Positions 29,463-38,022 of a DNA stretch of 64,000 nt are shown in pieces (within the stretch, counting starts at the first letter, position 1; each line of letters starts with the position of its first letter). Under the pieces are notes generated by a model. The model was not told the DNA's origin. It ran no database searches and was given only the letters and a program-made list of their open reading frames with translations. The translations under genes and the position numbers were made by a program. This DNA comes from Marinobacterium aestuarii (GTDB lineage: Bacteria > Pseudomonadota > Gammaproteobacteria > Pseudomonadales > Balneatricaceae). Where the stretch lies: the NCBI RefSeq assembly GCF_001651805.1, contig NZ_CP015839.1, forward strand, positions 124,001 through 188,000, written 5' to 3'.

Positions 29463-30156
29463 CGCTTTGTCCACCTTGCTTATTATATAAAGTCATGCCT
29501 GCCGCTCGATTGCAGAGCCGGATGCGGGCCGTGAAGAGTGCCGCCTGTAAGGCTGCTACGAACCGGAATTCGCGATGGCGCCATCTTGTGCAAAAGCTTG
29601 ATCCAGATCAAACGACTTTTTCACCCCCAGCTAATGAGTTTTTGTAATGACACTGTGAGATTCGCTGAGGCAGTGGCACAGCATTGCCGCCAGCATTCAG
29701 TGCTGCAGCAGCCGGCATGGCTGGCCTGCAGGGGCAGGGGATGGTCAAAAAACGAACAGTCATGTTTGTCTCAGCAGCATCAACGCAAGCCGCAGCCCTG
29801 AACCAGGACATTACCTTTTATCATGCTTTCTGTGCTGCCCCCAGTGGTGAGCGCGGCGGCTGTCTGCGACCTTTGAGGTCGGACTCCAGCCTGTTAAACC
29901 CTCATAAATCGCCCCGTTCTTCCCTATGTCCCTGTGCGCCTAAGGGAAATTTCCTCGTAAACTCAGGTGCTTGCAGACTTGTGAGTTTTTATCATGACCC
30001 CGGGGCTGAAAAGTCGTTTGTCCGGGCGATTTTGTATTCAGTACTATGCGTTCAAACAGAGTCTCGACGGTGACATCGCCAGTGGCATGTACTTGTCGGT
30101 CTATAAGAGAAACCAGCAGCCTTCCCAAGTGCAGGCCGTGTGTGGAGATAAGCGCG
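29463..30156. other. Divergent intergenic region between BCCT and Rieske genes
   Basis: A 694-base gap that contains a perfect FNR/Anr box (29598-29611). Short open frames on the plus strand have poor coding character, with no ribosome sites, and I do not call them. The leader before the Rieske start is AT-poor and lacks an obvious sigma-70 pair. Confidence 0.45.
29598..29611. promoter_or_regulatory. FNR/Anr box
   Basis: TTGATCCAGATCAA is a perfect match to the palindromic FNR/Anr consensus TTGAT-N4-ATCAA. It lies 136 bases upstream of the BCCT start and about 550 upstream of the Rieske start. Confidence 0.72.
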
Positions 30157-31341
30157 ATGACAATCAAGTCTCAGATGATTCCGATGGCAACCCTGGACAG
30201 CGTGCGCAAGCCGATTGCCGATGCCTCTGGCATGCCCAATGCCGTCTATGACGATCCCGCCTTCTTTGAGTTTGAACGTGAAGAAGTACTTGGCAAGACC
30301 TGGGCCGCCATCGGCTACACCAGCGACCTGCCGCGTAACGGCTTTGCCAAGCCGGTGGACTTCATGGGCCTGCCGCTGGCTATCATGCGCAACCGCGACG
30401 GCGAGTTCAATGTCTTCCACAACGTCTGCAGCCACCGCGGCATGATTCTGCTGAGCGAGGAAACCGAAGTTGAAGGCATGGTGCGCTGCCCGTACCATTC
30501 CTGGACCTACGACCTGAATGGCAACCTCAAGGGTACTCCACACATCGGCGGCGTCGGCGTTCACAAGGCCGAAGGCTTTGTGTGTGAAAAGCACGGCCTG
30601 CGCACTGTGCGCTCCCACGTCTGGATGGGGATGGTGTTTATTAACCTGTCCGGTGATGCGCAGTCCTTCGACGACTTTATCGCACCGCTGACCCAGCGCT
30701 GGAGCGAGTTCTGCGGTACGGATGGCTGGAATAACCTGCACATCGCCCAGACCGGCAGCCAGATGCAGCTGGAAGTGAACTGCAACTACAAGCTGGCTAT
30801 CGAGAACTACTGCGAAGCCTACCACCTGCCCTGGGTACACCCGAGCCTGAACACTTACTCGCCGCTGGATCAGCACTACAACCTGGTGGTTAGCGAAGGC
30901 ATGTCCGGGCAGGGCAGCTACACCTACAATCTGTCCGATGTCGCCGGCACCCACTTGCCACGCTTTGCCGACTGGCCGCAGGACAAGCTGCGTCAGGCTG
31001 AATATGTGTCCCTGTACCCCAACGTACTGCTGGGCATTCAGGCCGACCACTTCTTCACCATCATTCTGGAGCCGCGTGCCCATAACCGCACGCTGGAAAA
31101 TCTGCGCCTGTTCTACGTCGGCGAAGAAGCCTGCGGCGATGAATTCTCCGCCTGCCGCCAGGCCGTGCTGGAAGCCTGGAAAGTGGTCTTCGGTGAAGAC
31201 GTTTTCGCGGTCGAAGGCATGCAGGCCGGTCGCAAGTCGCCGGGCTACGCCGGTGGCGTCTTCTCGCCGGTACTGGACGGACCAACCCACCATTTCCACA
31301 CCTGGGTTGCCAACAAGTACGCCGAATCAGCCCAGGGCTGA
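30157..31341 (+). CDS. Rieske-type ring-hydroxylating/N-demethylating oxygenase, alpha subunit
   Basis: A 394-residue oxygenase with a Rieske [2Fe-2S] domain (C91-x-H93 ... C111-x2-H114) and a mononuclear iron domain with H223 and H228 in IENYCEAYHLPWVH. In most family members the residue that bridges the two metal centres is Asp in this segment; here E216 occupies it, as reported for carnitine oxygenase CntA. Its length and the neighbouring BCCT permease place it in the group acting on quaternary ammonium compounds (CntA, GbcA, stachydrine demethylase). The precise substrate is unknown. The ATG at 30157 has GGAGAT eight bases upstream; an in-frame upstream extension is open but unlike the family. 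No ferredoxin-reductase subunit is adjacent. Confidence 0.9.
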   Translation: MTIKSQMIPMATLDSVRKPIADASGMPNAVYDDPAFFEFEREEVLGKTWAAIGYTSDLPRNGFAKPVDFMGLPLAIMRNRDGEFNVFHNVCSHRGMILLSEETEVEGMVRCPYHSWTYDLNGNLKGTPHIGGVGVHKAEGFVCEKHGLRTVRSHVWMGMVFINLSGDAQSFDDFIAPLTQRWSEFCGTDGWNNLHIAQTGSQMQLEVNCNYKLAIENYCEAYHLPWVHPSLNTYSPLDQHYNLVVSEGMSGQGSYTYNLSDVAGTHLPRFADWPQDKLRQAEYVSLYPNVLLGIQADHFFTIILEPRAHNRTLENLRLFYVGEEACGDEFSACRQAVLEAWKVVFGEDVFAVEGMQAGRKSPGYAGGVFSPVLDGPTHHFHTWVANKYAESAQG

Positions 31342-31444
31342 TTCTACCCTCGAGCACCTGAAGCCGGTCGCCGGGTTGTTAAACCTGCGCGGCTGGCCTC
31401 ATTTCAGGGCTTCTTCTGCCACAAGACTCACGGGTAGCTTTCCC

Positions 31445-32890
31445 ATGCTGAATTGCAACACCAACCACTGGCTCAACTTTATCGCCGGCGACTGGGTCGA
31501 CAGCGATAGCTCCATTGAAGTGCGCGATCCGTCCACCAATGAAGTTTTCGCCACCATCGCCAGCGCCAGCCTGGATGACGCCGAGCGCGCCATTGCCGCG
31601 GCGCGTGAATGCGTGCGCGAGGGTCGCCTGACCCGGCAGCGTCCGGCGCAGCGGGCCGAGCTGATGTACCGCATTGGCGCCGAGATTCGCGCCCTGGTGG
31701 ACGACGCCGCGGTACTGGCATCGCGTGAGAACGGCAAGTCGATCAACGATGCCCGCGACGAAGTCAGCGAAGCGGCGCGGTATTTCGAATACTACGCCGG
31801 CATGGCGGACAAGATCGAAGGCAAGTCCATCCCGCTGGGTGAAGACTATGTCGATTTCACCAGCTATGAACCCCAGGGTATCTCGGTGCAGATCGTGCCC
31901 TGGAACTTCCCGGTGTCCATCTGTGCCCGCTCCCTGGCACCGGCGCTGGCGGCCGGCAACGCCGTTATCGTCAAGTCCCCCGAGCTGTCGCCGCTGGCGA
32001 TTACCGTGCTGGCCACGGCCTGCGAACGGGCGGGGCTCCCGAAAGGCGCGCTGAGCATTCTGGCGGGTCCCGGGCGTGAAATCGGTGCCGCCCTGGTGGC
32101 GCACAAGGAAACCAATCAGATCGTATTCACCGGCTCAGTACCGACCGGCCGCGCCATCATGCGTTCGGCGGCTGAAAACGCCGTGCCCTGCGTGATGGAA
32201 CTCGGTGGCAAGTCCGCGGCTGTAGTGTTCCCGGATGCGGACCTGGATCAGCTGGTCAGCAGCGTGCGCTGGGGCATCTTCTTCAATGCAGGCCAGGTGT
32301 GCTCGGCCATGTCCCGCCTGCTGGTGCAGCGTGATATCTATGATGAGGTGGTGGCGCGCGTAGCAGAGCTGGCCTCCAGCCTGAGCATCGGCGCCGGCAA
32401 GGACAATCCGGACGTGACGCCGGTGGTTTCCATGGGCCAGCGTGACGGCATTCTGGAGATCTGCCAGCAGGCGATCGAAGACGGTGCCCGCCTGGTGTGC
32501 GGCGGCGCGGCGGCGGCCGGCCTGCCCGGCGCCTTCGTACAGCCGACGGTATTTGCCGATGTGACCACCGACATGCGTCTGTTCGGCGACGAAGTCTTCG
32601 GCCCGGTGGTGGCGATCACCCCCTTTGATACCGAAGAGGAAGCCTACGCACTGGCCAACAACACCGACTACGGCCTGGTCGCCGGCGTCTTTACCCAGGA
32701 CATCAGCCGCGCCCTGCGTGCCTCCCGTGCGCTGGAGGCCGGACAGGTGTTCGTCAACGAGTGGTTTGCCGGTGGCATAGAGACGCCCTTTGGTGGCAAT
32801 GGCCTGTCGGGCTATGGTCGCGAGAAAGGCCAGGAAGCGCTGTACAGCTATGTACGTACCAAGAACGTGGCGATTCGCGTCGCCCGTTAA
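31445..32890 (+). CDS. NAD(P)-dependent aldehyde dehydrogenase
   Basis: A 481-residue aldehyde dehydrogenase with the general base E252 (MELGGKSAA) and catalytic C286 (NAGQVCSAMSR), and the cofactor segment PWNFPVSICARSLAPALAAGNAVIVKSPE. It is closest by eye to betaine-aldehyde, succinate-semialdehyde and 4-aminobutyraldehyde type enzymes. It starts 104 bases after the Rieske oxygenase stop in the same direction, so a plausible role is oxidising the aldehyde released by that oxygenase. The upstream frame opens from within the oxygenase gene, but the N-terminus LNCNTNHWLNFIAGDWVDS fits the family start. The ribosome site is weak (GGTAG). Confidence 0.93.
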   Translation: MLNCNTNHWLNFIAGDWVDSDSSIEVRDPSTNEVFATIASASLDDAERAIAAARECVREGRLTRQRPAQRAELMYRIGAEIRALVDDAAVLASRENGKSINDARDEVSEAARYFEYYAGMADKIEGKSIPLGEDYVDFTSYEPQGISVQIVPWNFPVSICARSLAPALAAGNAVIVKSPELSPLAITVLATACERAGLPKGALSILAGPGREIGAALVAHKETNQIVFTGSVPTGRAIMRSAAENAVPCVMELGGKSAAVVFPDADLDQLVSSVRWGIFFNAGQVCSAMSRLLVQRDIYDEVVARVAELASSLSIGAGKDNPDVTPVVSMGQRDGILEICQQAIEDGARLVCGGAAAAGLPGAFVQPTVFADVTTDMRLFGDEVFGPVVAITPFDTEEEAYALANNTDYGLVAGVFTQDISRALRASRALEAGQVFVNEWFAGGIETPFGGNGLSGYGREKGQEALYSYVRTKNVAIRVAR

Positions 32891-32989
32891 TAATAAAAGG
32901 CGCCTGCTGGGGCCGGTGCATTGCATCCGGTTCCACAGGCACCGGACCTGCAGCTTGTTAATGCCGCGGGCGAACAAGAGGACTGAAAA

Positions 32990-34360
32990 ATGAAAAAGTG
33001 GCTGTGCATCATCTGTGGACTGATCTACGACGAATCCAAGGGCTGGCCCTCGGACGGCATTCTGGCCGGTACCCGCTGGGAAGACGTGCCAGAAGACTGG
33101 ATATGCCCGGATTGCGGCGTCGGCAAGGCGGATTTCGAGATGATCGAAATTACGGCGAACGCGAAACCGGCGGATGCGGTTGCGGCTGCGGTTATCAGCA
33201 ATGAGCCGCCGGTGGTGATTATCGGCAGCGGCTACGCCGGCTACGGCATGGCCGAGGCGCTGCGCCAGCGCAGCCCGGAAAAACCGATAGTGCTGTTCAC
33301 CACCGATGATGGCCACCACTACTCCAAGCCTGCGCTGTCCAACGCGCTGGCACGTGAAAAATCGGCGACGGATCTGGTCAGCGAAACACCGCTGCAGATC
33401 GAGGCGCGGCTGAATATCCGCATTTATACGCGCTGCCGCGTTAAGAGTATTGATGTACAGCAACACCTGCTGCAAACCGATATGGGTGAGTTGCAGTACA
33501 GCAAGCTGGTACTGGCCCTGGGTGCCGAGCCGATTCGTTTGCCCATTCCGGGTACGGGTGCGGCTGATGTACTGAGCGTCAATGACCTGCTGGATTACCG
33601 CCTGATGCGCGACCAGCTGGACGGTTGCAAGCGTGTCACCATCATCGGCAACGGCCTGATTGGCTGCGAGTTTGCCAATGATCTGGCCGGTGCCGGTTAC
33701 AGCGTTGATGTGGTGGGTCTCACCGCCTGGCCGATGGATCGGCTGATGCCGCAGGCCCTGGGCGAGCAGCTGCAACAGAGGCTGTCGGCACAGGGTGTGA
33801 ACTGGTATCTGGAAAATACCGTTGAGCGCATCGAGCGCGGGGGTGACAGTTATCGCCTGCAGTTGCGCGATGGTACCGAACTTGAGTCTGACCTGGTGAT
33901 TTCGGCGGTGGGGCTGCGTCCGCGCATGGCGCTGGCGGAAGCGGCCGGCATCAAGGTTAACCGCGGCATCGTTATCAATGGCGGTATGCGCACCAGTGCG
34001 CCGGACATCTTTGCCCTGGGTGACTGTGCCGAGATCAATGGCCAGCTGCTGCCCTATATAGCACCGATCAACTACGGCATGCGGGCCCTGGCGGACACCC
34101 TGCTGGGGCGCCCGACCATGGCACAGTATCCGCTGATGCCGGTGATCGTGAAGACGCCCGCCCTGCCCCTGACGCTGCTGCCACCGGCGGCGGATATCGA
34201 GGGTGAATGGCAGGTGGAAACGCTGGAGAGCGGCATGCGTGCCTTCTTCGTACAGGCCTGCGGCACCCTGCGCGGCTTCGTGCTGGCGGGTGATCAGACC
34301 ACAGAGCGCCAGCAGTGGCTGGATCGCTGCGGTCAGCTGCTGGAGTCGTCCGTCGCCTGA
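32990..34360 (+). CDS. Rubredoxin fused to NAD(P)H:rubredoxin reductase
   Basis: A 456-residue fusion. Residues 1-55 are a rubredoxin with all four iron ligands (C6, C9, C39, C42 in CIICG and CPDCG). After a linker rich in Ala, residues 73-450 form an FAD/NAD oxidoreductase with GSGYAG (FAD), GNGLIG (NAD) and [10 protein letters not shown] motifs, similar to AlkT-type rubredoxin reductase. It would move electrons from NAD(P)H through FAD to the attached rubredoxin. It is 99 bases downstream of the aldehyde dehydrogenase and followed by a terminator, which suggests it ends the operon and may feed the Rieske oxygenase. That pairing is inference. A weak ribosome site (AAGAGG) precedes the ATG. 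Confidence 0.9.
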   Translation: MKKWLCIICGLIYDESKGWPSDGILAGTRWEDVPEDWICPDCGVGKADFEMIEITANAKPADAVAAAVISNEPPVVIIGSGYAGYGMAEALRQRSPEKPIVLFTTDDGHHYSKPALSNALAREKSATDLVSETPLQIEARLNIRIYTRCRVKSIDVQQHLLQTDMGELQYSKLVLALGAEPIRLPIPGTGAADVLSVNDLLDYRLMRDQLDGCKRVTIIGNGLIGCEFANDLAGAGYSVDVVGLTAWPMDRLMPQALGEQLQQRLSAQGVNWYLENTVERIERGGDSYRLQLRDGTELESDLVISAVGLRPRMALAEAAGIKVNRGIVINGGMRTSAPDIFALGDCAEINGQLLPYIAPINYGMRALADTLLGRPTMAQYPLMPVIVKTPALPLTLLPPAADIEGEWQVETLESGMRAFFVQACGTLRGFVLAGDQTTERQQWLDRCGQLLESSVA

Positions 34361-34421
34361 TAGCTATTCCGAGGCCCCGGGGCTGACCCGGGGTCCGAAC
34401 ATGAGTCGTAAGTAGTCCTTT

Positions 34422-34445
34422 GCCCGCCCTGTGCGGGCTTTTTTT
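34422..34445 (+). terminator. Terminator after the Rieske operon
   Basis: GCCCGC, CCTGT, GCGGGC followed by seven T residues, about 60 bases after the rubredoxin-reductase stop. Confidence 0.9.
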
Positions 34446-34578
34446 GGTTCTCTTGATGCTGGAGCGAGATTTCGCAGGATGCAGGATGGGTTGCACCGCC
34501 TTTAATCCCGGCAGGAGCCGGTTACGCGAGCCGTCGCGGCGGATTCACCCATACTGCCGTATCGATTTTTACCGCTGA

Positions 34579-35319
34579 TCAGTCCTGCAGGCGGGGGTCT
34601 ATCTTGGTCAATTCTGCCGGCACCTGGTGCTTGTAGTGCTGGTAGCGGTTGAGGCGTTTTTCCAGCAGCCGGAAACAGCCGATAAAGACACCGCTGATCA
34701 GCAGGTAGATGACGCCGGCGGCGAGGAAGATCTCCAGCGGCGTATAGGTACGGGCGATGATGGTGCGGGCCATGCCGGTGAGATCAAGCAGCGTGATGGT
34801 GGAGGCCAGGGAGCTGCCCTTGAGCATCAGGATGAGCTCGTTGCCATAGGCTGGCAGTACTATGCCAAAGGCTCGCGGCAGCACTATGCGGCGTACCTGC
34901 AGCGGCCTGCTCATGCCCAGAGCCTCGGCGGCTTCGATTTCGCCCTTTGGAATGGCCTGAATGGCGCCGCGAATCAGCTCTGCGCTGTAGGCCGCGGTGT
35001 TCATCGAGAAGGCGATGATGGCGCACCAGTAAGGCTGCTTCAGCACTTCCCAGAACACGGACTGCTTGACGGCTTCAAACTGCGAGGCGCCGTAGTAAAT
35101 CAGGAAGATCTGCACCAGCAGGGGCGTGCCACGGAAAAAGAAAATATAGGCAAAGGGAAAGGCTCGCACCCAGGGGCTGCGTGATACCCGCATCAGCGCC
35201 AGCGGCACCGCCAGGGCAATACCGATCAGACCCGAGATGGCCACCAGTTCCAGCGTCAGCCAGGTGCCTTCCAGCAGTCTGGGCAGGTATTTCAGTATGA
35301 CGCTCCAGTCCCAGCTCAT
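34579..35319 (-). CDS. Basic amino acid ABC transporter permease (HisM/AotM type)
   Basis: A 246-residue inner-membrane permease of the polar amino acid importer family. It carries the EAA loop EAAEALGMSRPLQVRRIVLPRAFG, which couples to the ATPase, and five to six hydrophobic segments. RVSRSPWVRAFPFAYIFFFRGTPLLVQIFLIYYG is the typical N-terminal half. It is the last gene of a four-gene minus-strand operon (ATPase, binding protein, permease, permease). The order and the relatives point to arginine, ornithine, lysine or histidine uptake, as in Pseudomonas Aot. Confidence 0.9.
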   Translation of the reverse strand: MSWDWSVILKYLPRLLEGTWLTLELVAISGLIGIALAVPLALMRVSRSPWVRAFPFAYIFFFRGTPLLVQIFLIYYGASQFEAVKQSVFWEVLKQPYWCAIIAFSMNTAAYSAELIRGAIQAIPKGEIEAAEALGMSRPLQVRRIVLPRAFGIVLPAYGNELILMLKGSSLASTITLLDLTGMARTIIARTYTPLEIFLAAGVIYLLISGVFIGCFRLLEKRLNRYQHYKHQVPAELTKIDPRLQD

Positions 35320-35359
35320 CGGGGAACCTCTTGCATGTTAAGGCGGGCGGAAGGCTGAT

Positions 35360-36052
35360 TCATGCGCGAGATCCGCGGGACACGGGATTGCTGGCGCGCT
35401 CCATCAGCATGGTGGAGGCGGTGGCGATGGCGGTGAGGCCCAGGTAAATAAAGGCCGCTGCCATATAGAAGGTGAATGGCTCCTTGGTCGAACCGGAGGC
35501 GACATAGGCCTGGCGCATCAGCTCATCGAGGCCAACGACCGACACCAGCGCGGTGTCCTTGAGCAGTACCTGGAACAGGTTGCCAAGGCCCGGCAACGCC
35601 AGGCGCCAGACCTGGGGCAGGATAATGCGAAAGAAGGTCTGGGGGCGCGACATGCCCAGGGCGTAGGCCGATTCCCACTGCCCCTTGGGCAGTTCTATCA
35701 GGGCGGCGCGGAAGACCTCGGTGGCATAGGCGCCAAAGGCGATGGACAGCGCTGCCACACCGGCGGCAAAGGCGCTGATCTCGATATAGTCGGTATAGCC
35801 GAAGAAGCTCGCCAGCCACATCAGCAGCATGGAGCCGCCAAAGTAGATGCTCAGTACCAGCAGCAGTTCCGGAATGCCCCGCACCAGGGTGGTATAGAGA
35901 GTACCGAGAATACGGGCGAGTCGAAAGTTCGACAGTTTCGCCGCTGCGCCTATCAGGCCAAACAGCAGGCCGAAGGCAAGACTCGTCAGGGCCAGCTTCA
36001 CCGTGACCCAGGCGCCGGAAAGCAGCAGATGACCGAAACCCTGAAGATCCAT
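35360..36052 (-). CDS. Basic amino acid ABC transporter permease (HisQ/AotQ type)
   Basis: A 230-residue permease that pairs with the neighbouring HisM-type protein to form the membrane channel. The EAA loop is ESAYALGMSRPQTFFRIILPQVWR and the RGIPELLLVLSIYFGG helix is typical. The gap to the next permease is 40 bases and to the binding-protein gene 67 bases. Sequence cannot tell which basic amino acid is preferred. Confidence 0.9.
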   Translation of the reverse strand: MDLQGFGHLLLSGAWVTVKLALTSLAFGLLFGLIGAAAKLSNFRLARILGTLYTTLVRGIPELLLVLSIYFGGSMLLMWLASFFGYTDYIEISAFAAGVAALSIAFGAYATEVFRAALIELPKGQWESAYALGMSRPQTFFRIILPQVWRLALPGLGNLFQVLLKDTALVSVVGLDELMRQAYVASGSTKEPFTFYMAAAFIYLGLTAIATASTMLMERASNPVSRGSRA

Positions 36053-36119
36053 TAGTGGCGTGTCCTGTGACAGAAAGGAATGCAGGTGCGGCGCCTAGCG
36101 AGCGCCCCACCCTGGCGGA

Positions 36120-36875
36120 TCAATAGATCGAGAACGGGAAGTACTCGGCGTTGATCTTCGCATAGGTACCATTGTCGACAATGGCCTTGATCGCGGCGTT
36201 GAACTTTTCTTTCAGCGGGTCGTTCTTGCGTACGGCAATGCCGATCTTGTCGTCAATGTCGATATCGGCGCCCTTGAACTCGAAGCCCTGGCCTTCCTCG
36301 CTGCGCATCCAGTCGTAGGCCGGGAACTTGTCGGACAGCAGGCCATCGAGACGGCCGGCGGCCAGGTCGAGATAGGCATTATCCTGGGTGTCGTAGAACT
36401 TCACCTCAACGGTATCGGCGAGGTTGTCTTCAAGGTAGAGGCCGGCGATAGTCGCCCGCTGGGCACCTATGACCTTGCCTTTCAGGCTGTCCTTGTCGGT
36501 CTTGAAGTCGCTGTCCCTGGCGGCAGCAAAGGCCAGCACGTTGGAATAGTAGGGCTCGGAAAAGTCCACCACCCGCAGGCGTTCTTCGGTGATGGACATG
36601 GAGGCGATGATCGCATCGTATTTGCGCGTCAGCAGGCCGGGAATAATGCCGTCCCAGTCCTGTGCCACGAGTTCGCAATCGGCCTTCATTTCGGCACAGA
36701 GCGCATTGGCAATGTCGACGTCGAAACCCTTGAGGTCGCCATTGGCGTCGATCATGTTGAAGGGAGCGTAGGCGCCTTCGGTGGCGATACGGATCTTTTC
36801 CGCCTGGGCGGCGCTGGCGGCCAGGGCGGTGCCGGCTAGGAGGCTCAGGGTCACAATGAGTTTGCGCAGATTCAT
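36120..36875 (-). CDS. Periplasmic lysine/arginine/ornithine-type binding protein
   Basis: A 251-residue periplasmic solute-binding protein with a Sec signal (LIVTLSLLAGTALAASAAQA, cleavage about residue 25). The mature part starts EKIRIATEGAYAPFNMIDANGDLKGFDVDIANALC, the LAO/HisJ/AotJ pattern. WDGIIPGLLTRKYDAIIASMSITEERLRVVDFSEPYY contains the ligand-binding motif. It lies between the ATPase and permease genes. Confidence 0.93.
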   Translation of the reverse strand: MNLRKLIVTLSLLAGTALAASAAQAEKIRIATEGAYAPFNMIDANGDLKGFDVDIANALCAEMKADCELVAQDWDGIIPGLLTRKYDAIIASMSITEERLRVVDFSEPYYSNVLAFAAARDSDFKTDKDSLKGKVIGAQRATIAGLYLEDNLADTVEVKFYDTQDNAYLDLAAGRLDGLLSDKFPAYDWMRSEEGQGFEFKGADIDIDDKIGIAVRKNDPLKEKFNAAIKAIVDNGTYAKINAEYFPFSIY

Positions 36876-36934
36876 AAAGGTCGATTCTCTTGCTGATGGG
36901 CTTTCTTATTGTAGGCCGCTTGTGGGCCCGCGTG

Positions 36935-37711
36935 TCAGGACAGGTGGCTCGACATGAAATCCCGTACCCGTGTGGATTTGGGATTGTCGAACACCTGTTC
37001 CGGTGAGCCTATTTCCTCGATCTGTCCCTGGTGCAGGAATACAACCTGGCTCGAGACTTCGCGCGCAAAGCGCATTTCATGGGTGACGATCAGCATGGTT
37101 CTGCCTTCGTCCGCCAGTGAGTGCATCACGCTGAGTACTTCGTTGACCAGTTCAGGATCCAGTGCCGAGGTGGGTTCATCAAACAGCAGCACCTGCGGGT
37201 CCATGGCCAGAGCGCGGGCAATGGCAATGCGCTGCTGCTGGCCGCCGGACAGGTTGCCGGGGTAGGCATTGCGCTTGTCCGCAAGGCCGACGCGGGCCAG
37301 CAGTTCTTCGGCGCGGGCAACGGCCTGGGCACGGGGCTGTTTCAGCACGCGCATGGGGGCTTCGATAATGTTTTCCAGGATGGTCTTGTGGGGCCAGAGG
37401 TTGAAACTCTGGAACACAAAGCCGATGCGCGAGCGCATGGATTCCAGCTGCGGGCGGCTGGCGGCGTCGAGGTAACCGTCTTTGGCAGGCTTGAGTACCA
37501 GCTCTTCGCCGGCGACGAGAATGCGCCCGGCATTGGGCCTTTCCAGCAGGTTGATGCAGCGCAACAGGGTGCTCTTGCCGGAGCCGCTGGAACCCAGAAT
37601 AGAGATTACATCGCCATCATTGGCCTTCAGAGAGATTCCCTTTAAGACGCTCAGGTCGCCATAGGACTTGTGTACGTCGACCAGTTCAAGTGCCGGTTGA
37701 GCTTGGGACAT
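36935..37711 (-). CDS. Basic amino acid ABC transporter ATP-binding protein (HisP/AotP type)
   Basis: A 258-residue ATPase with Walker [10 protein letters not shown], signature [36 protein letters not shown] and the H-loop [10 protein letters not shown]. It begins (M)[24 protein letters not shown]. The longer frame runs 85 codons upstream with no coding character; the ATG at 37711 has GGAATC upstream. It is the first gene of the operon, 60 bases before the binding-protein gene. Confidence 0.95.
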   Translation of the reverse strand: MSQAQPALELVDVHKSYGDLSVLKGISLKANDGDVISILGSSGSGKSTLLRCINLLERPNAGRILVAGEELVLKPAKDGYLDAASRPQLESMRSRIGFVFQSFNLWPHKTILENIIEAPMRVLKQPRAQAVARAEELLARVGLADKRNAYPGNLSGGQQQRIAIARALAMDPQVLLFDEPTSALDPELVNEVLSVMHSLADEGRTMLIVTHEMRFAREVSSQVVFLHQGQIEEIGSPEQVFDNPKSTRVRDFMSSHLS

Positions 37712-38022
37712 CTTGTAGATTCCGTTATCGCCTGAATTTAAGGCGGATTCAGACAGGATCTCTGCGTGACCACCCCGGGATGTGTCTGTTGGCGCCACAT
37801 CTCCCTGTTGCCCGGCGTGTCGCGGCCGGGAAAGGGGCGCTATTGTCCGCAAAAATCGGCAAAAGGCAAATTTTGCCGTCGACAGCGCCGGGAAAGAGCT
37901 GACGGCTTGAACAGGAAGTGTAACGGTGGCGGCTGCCGGAGGGAAGTCGCAGCGCCGAATTGGCACTGCGACGGGGAGCGGACCTGGGATTCAGGGCCGC
38001 ACAGGTGGGTGCTGGCTGATGC
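37712..38022. other. Intergenic region between ppk1 and the amino acid importer
   Basis: It holds the likely ppk1 terminator (37849-37878), and an inverted repeat CGCCT-N7-AGGCG at 37729-37745 close to the ATPase start, possibly an operator. No gene is visible. Confidence 0.45.
37849..37878 (-). terminator. Probable terminator of ppk1
   Basis: CGGCAAAA, six bases, TTTTGCCG forms an 8 bp stem and is followed by ATTTTTG on the minus strand, 145 bases beyond the ppk1 stop. Confidence 0.5.

Noticed and set aside
29674-29688. TGGCACAGCATTGCC, sigma-54-like, in the BCCT-Rieske gap
   Set aside because: Spacing between -24 GG and -12 GC is one base too short, which normally abolishes function.
29538-30073. 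Two plus-strand frames of 87 and 129 codons before the Rieske gene
   Set aside because: Poor coding character and no ribosome sites; they would also overlap the FNR box region.
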